Origin: Lachnospiraceae bacterium UBA3845 | GTDB taxonomy: Bacteria > Bacillota > Clostridia > Lachnospirales > Lachnospiraceae | Direction: 5' to 3' | NCBI GenBank assembly: GCA_002392705.1 | Contig: DGHP01000067.1 | Location: 1-17,259, forward strand | DNA: 17,259 nt | Part shown: piece after piece, positions 14,898 through 17,259 of the stretch | How the letters are laid out: the number at the start of each line of letters is the position of its first letter | Numbering within the stretch: the stretch's first letter is position 1 | Notes under the pieces: generated by a model | The model's database searches: none | What the model was told of the DNA's origin: nothing | What the model saw: only the letters and a program-made list of their open reading frames with translations | Translations under genes and position numbers: made by a program

Positions 14898-15611
14898 TTA
14901 CAGCAGCCTTTCCAGGGCAAAGCTGACGGACCTTCTGTCTCCGATAATGATATGATCCACAAGCGGAATGCCGATCATCTCGCCGCATTCGCGGACCTGC
15001 CTTGTCAGCAGGAGATCCGCCTCGCTGGGTTCGGGATTCCCGCTGGGATGATTGTGCAGCAGCACGATGGTGACCGCTCTGTGTGAGAGGGCCTTCAGGA
15101 AGATATCCCGGGGACTTGCCAAGGTCCGGTCCACTGTACCGATCGAGATGATCTCGTCCGCGATCAGCCGGCCCTTCGTATCCAGCATGATGAGCAGGAG
15201 CTTCTCCTGGCTCTCATGGCGGAAGTCCTCCATATAATAATCCGCGATCTGTTCCGGATTGCGGAAAATCTCCTGCCCGTCCCGGACTGCCCGGGACCTT
15301 GCGATGCGCCGGCTCAGCTCCGCAATACATTCAAGCTGGACTGCCTTTACCTTTCCGATCCCTCTGAACTGCATCAGTTCATCCGCGGTCAGATCATAAA
15401 GACCGCACAGGCTCCCCTCCCTGAGGGAGGAAAGAATGGAACGGCACAGCTCCACAGCGCTCTGTCCCCTGCAGCCTGTCCGCAGAACCACGGCCAGAAG
15501 CTCCGCGTCGCTGAGCATGCCCGGACCGTATTCCAGGCATTTCTCATAAGGCTTCTCCGACAGAGGCAGCTCCTTCATGGTAAAATGGATATTCTTCTGT
15601 GTCTGATTCAT
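14898..15611 (-). CDS. radC: RadC family JAB/MPN-domain protein
   Basis: A 237-residue RadC homologue. The name comes from early DNA-repair genetics, but the biochemical role is unsettled; the fold is a JAMM-type metalloprotease-like domain. Seen: an N-terminal helical part with a helix-hairpin-helix-like FRGIGKVKA (82-90), and the metal-binding signature HNHPSGNPEPSEAD (186-199) with H186, H188 and D199. SIGTVDRTLASPRDIFLKAL lies just before it. The gene is the first behind a clear promoter and lies 36 bp upstream of mreB, as in many Gram-positive genomes where radC precedes mreBCD. The ATG has an AGGTAA-like ribosome-binding site at about 7 bases. Confidence 0.95.
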   Translation of the reverse strand: MNQTQKNIHFTMKELPLSEKPYEKCLEYGPGMLSDAELLAVVLRTGCRGQSAVELCRSILSSLREGSLCGLYDLTADELMQFRGIGKVKAVQLECIAELSRRIARSRAVRDGQEIFRNPEQIADYYMEDFRHESQEKLLLIMLDTKGRLIADEIISIGTVDRTLASPRDIFLKALSHRAVTIVLLHNHPSGNPEPSEADLLLTRQVRECGEMIGIPLVDHIIIGDRRSVSFALERLL

Positions 15612-15647
15612 GCGCTTACCTGCGCATACTCTCTCTCATTACTCCAT

Positions 15648-15675
15648 ATTGTACCTGTTTTGCCCGGAAAGTCAA
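15648..15675 (-). promoter_or_regulatory. Sigma-A-type promoter for the radC-mreBCD operon
   Basis: On the minus strand, -35 TTGACT (15670-15675) and -10 TACAAT (15648-15653) are 16 bases apart, each one mismatch from consensus. Transcription would begin near 15641, about 30 bases upstream of the radC ATG. No strong promoter was seen in the short gaps from radC to mgsA, so this may drive the whole run. No terminator was recognised in the 115-bp gap between the FAD dehydrogenase gene and radC. Confidence 0.75.
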
Positions 15676-15726
15676 CCGAAGCGGACAGGGCGGGAGGGTG
15701 CTCCGTAAGCGGAATTCCTGCTGCTC

Positions 15727-17259
15727 TCAGCCGTTTTCCAGGCGAGCGATGATCTTTTCCGCCACCTTTATGCCGTCCAGGGCAGCGGAGGTGATCCCTC
15801 CCGCGTAACCGGCCCCTTCCCCGCAGGGATAGACGCCTTTCAGGCCGGCCGCCTCAAAACTGCTGCCGCGTTCGATGCGTACCGGGGAGGAGGTCCGGGA
15901 CTCGACTCCGGCGAGCAGCACCCCTGCGCCGGAAAATCCCTCTATCTGCCTCTCCCAGGAAAGAATGCCCTCCTCTATCGCGTCCGCTGCATATTCCGGG
16001 AGAATCCCGCGCACATCCGCGAAGGTCCATTCTCCGCAGAAGGCTGCCGTGTCGAAAGCGGGCGATTCTGACAGGGTTCCGGCCCTGAAATCCGCGAAGG
16101 TCTGAACCGGTATCTTCCCTCCGCCGGCAAGGTACGCCTTCCGCTCCAGCTCTCTCTGGAAAGCAAGCCCGGCGAGGGGGTCTCTGTGATCACCCGCGAA
16201 ATCCTCAGGCGATACGGTCACCACGACCGCGCTGTTGGCAGCCCCGCTGCCCCGGTCGTGAAAGCTCATGCCGTTAACGGCCAGATATCCTTCCTCCGAT
16301 GAGGCATTCACGACATATCCGCCGGGGCACATGCAGAAAGAATAGACGCCTCTGCCGCCGGATGCCCTGTGCGTCAGTCTGTAGGGAGCCGGGGGCATGG
16401 CAGAGGGGTATTTCTCCCCGTAGAGTGCCCGGTTGATCTGCTCCTGGCTGTGCTGCACCCGCACGCCCACGGCAAAAGCCTTCGGAGTCATGACAAAGCG
16501 GCGGCTTCTGAGCATGGAAAAGGTGTCGCGGGCGGAATGACCGATGGCAAGGACAAGCTGCCCTGTGCGGATGCTGATATCCACGCAGTGTTTCCCTTCT
16601 CCTCCGCTTTCTTCATCCCCGGCCGTCTTCCGGACGCTGAGGATCCAGGCCCCGTCCTGTTCCCTCCTCAGATCCGTCAGGCAGTGGCGGAACAGCACTT
16701 CCCCGCCCAGGGAGCAGATCTCGCGGCGGATATCCTTTACCACGTCCCTCAGGACGTCCGTCCCCACATGGGGCTTATAGGAAAAAAGGATCTCCGGATC
16801 CGCGCCGCCCTCGACAAAACGTTCCAGGATAAAGCGGATGCGGCCTCCGGGATCTTTTACGCCCGTGTTCAGCTTCCCGTCCGAAAAGGTTCCCGCTCCG
16901 CCCTCCCCGAACTGTACGTTGGAATCGGGATCAAGGGATCCGCCGGCCCAGAAAGAGCGCACGCCTTCGCTTCTTCTGTCGACATCCTGCCCCCGCTCCA
17001 GAATAAGGGGGCACAGGCCTGCCCGGGCAAGGACAAGAGCGCAGAAAAGACCGGCAGGCCCGCTTCCGATGATAACAGGCCTGTCAGCTTCATGAAGGAT
17101 CCGCTTTCCCTGCACAGGGCAGCTGTAGCGCTCCTCTTCAAAAATAGAGATATCGGAATCCTTCAGCTTCCGCAGAATTTTCTGTTCTCTGAGAGGGGAT
17201 GCCAGAGAGACGGAGACGGTATAGATAAAAAACAGATCCGGCTTCTTCCGGGCATCGAC
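15727..17259 (-). CDS. FAD-dependent dehydrogenase (COG2509-like), N-terminus cut by window edge
   Basis: A flavoprotein with the FAD-binding Rossmann motif VIIGSGPAGLFCALVLARAG. Further family segments are SNVQFGEGGAGTFSDGKLNT, YKPHVGTDVLRDVVKDIR and the C-terminal YPCGEGAGYAGGITSAALDG. It matches the widespread, uncharacterised COG2509 family; the substrate is unknown. The frame stays open to the last base of the window. The 48 codons upstream of a GTG at 17115 encode VDARKKPDLFFIYTVSVSL and onward, the conserved N-terminal region of this family, so GTG is not the start and the gene is partial here (510 codons visible). It lies upstream of the radC promoter and looks like a separate unit. 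Confidence 0.92.
   Translation of the reverse strand, partial: VDARKKPDLFFIYTVSVSLASPLREQKILRKLKDSDISIFEEERYSCPVQGKRILHEADRPVIIGSGPAGLFCALVLARAGLCPLILERGQDVDRRSEGVRSFWAGGSLDPDSNVQFGEGGAGTFSDGKLNTGVKDPGGRIRFILERFVEGGADPEILFSYKPHVGTDVLRDVVKDIRREICSLGGEVLFRHCLTDLRREQDGAWILSVRKTAGDEESGGEGKHCVDISIRTGQLVLAIGHSARDTFSMLRSRRFVMTPKAFAVGVRVQHSQEQINRALYGEKYPSAMPPAPYRLTHRASGGRGVYSFCMCPGGYVVNASSEEGYLAVNGMSFHDRGSGAANSAVVVTVSPEDFAGDHRDPLAGLAFQRELERKAYLAGGGKIPVQTFADFRAGTLSESPAFDTAAFCGEWTFADVRGILPEYAADAIEEGILSWERQIEGFSGAGVLLAGVESRTSSPVRIERGSSFEAAGLKGVYPCGEGAGYAGGITSAALDGIKVAEKIIARLENG

Noticed and set aside
17113..17115. GTG as start of the FAD dehydrogenase.
   Set aside because: Upstream codons are open and encode the family's conserved N-terminal region.

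Overview
The window is a block of bacterial chromosome in which every convincing gene lies on the minus strand. Gene content, gene order and protein style suggest a Firmicute of class Clostridia, most likely a Lachnospiraceae-type anaerobe: a mreBCD-PBP2-minC-rodA-mgsA-dacA string, a very long PBP2, a ylmE-sepF-ylmH string, Shine-Dalgarno sequences of AGGAGG type and sigma-A-like promoters. This is inferred from the proteins; there is no rRNA. I see no tRNA, rRNA, insertion sequence, phage gene or CRISPR array. The largest gap between recognised genes is 188 bp, so the window is densely coding.

Read in the direction of transcription (high to low coordinates), the window starts inside a large FAD-dependent dehydrogenase of the COG2509 type, whose N-terminus is cut by the window edge. 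A good promoter then precedes radC, followed by the cell-elongation genes mreB, mreC, mreD and mrdA (PBP2), then minC, rodA and mgsA. A hairpin with a U-run sits after mgsA and directly before the start of dacA. After dacA comes a weak terminator and a second strong promoter. That promoter serves a small P-loop NTPase of unknown function, an HlyD-like membrane adaptor, yggS/ylmE, sepF, ylmH and aroB.

The genes fit together as an envelope-growth and division locus. MreB/C/D, PBP2 and RodA form the elongasome. DacA trims peptidoglycan stem peptides. MinC and SepF act on FtsZ. YggS (PLP homeostasis) and YlmH (S4 RNA-binding protein) are the usual companions of SepF. MgsA, RadC and AroB are metabolic or genome-maintenance passengers that commonly lie near such clusters.

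The points most worth a second look are substitutions in otherwise recognisable proteins. The MreB has a changed nucleotide-binding site. MinC has no adjacent minD or minE, and its MinD-binding RSGQ motif is not recognisable. The MgsA homologue carries changes at several catalytic positions. The P-loop/HlyD pair beside SepF is uncharacterised. At the DNA level there is a perfect 16-bp inverted repeat between the P-loop and HlyD genes, and terminator-like structure in the dacA leader. I found no clear evidence of an entirely new defence or mobile system.
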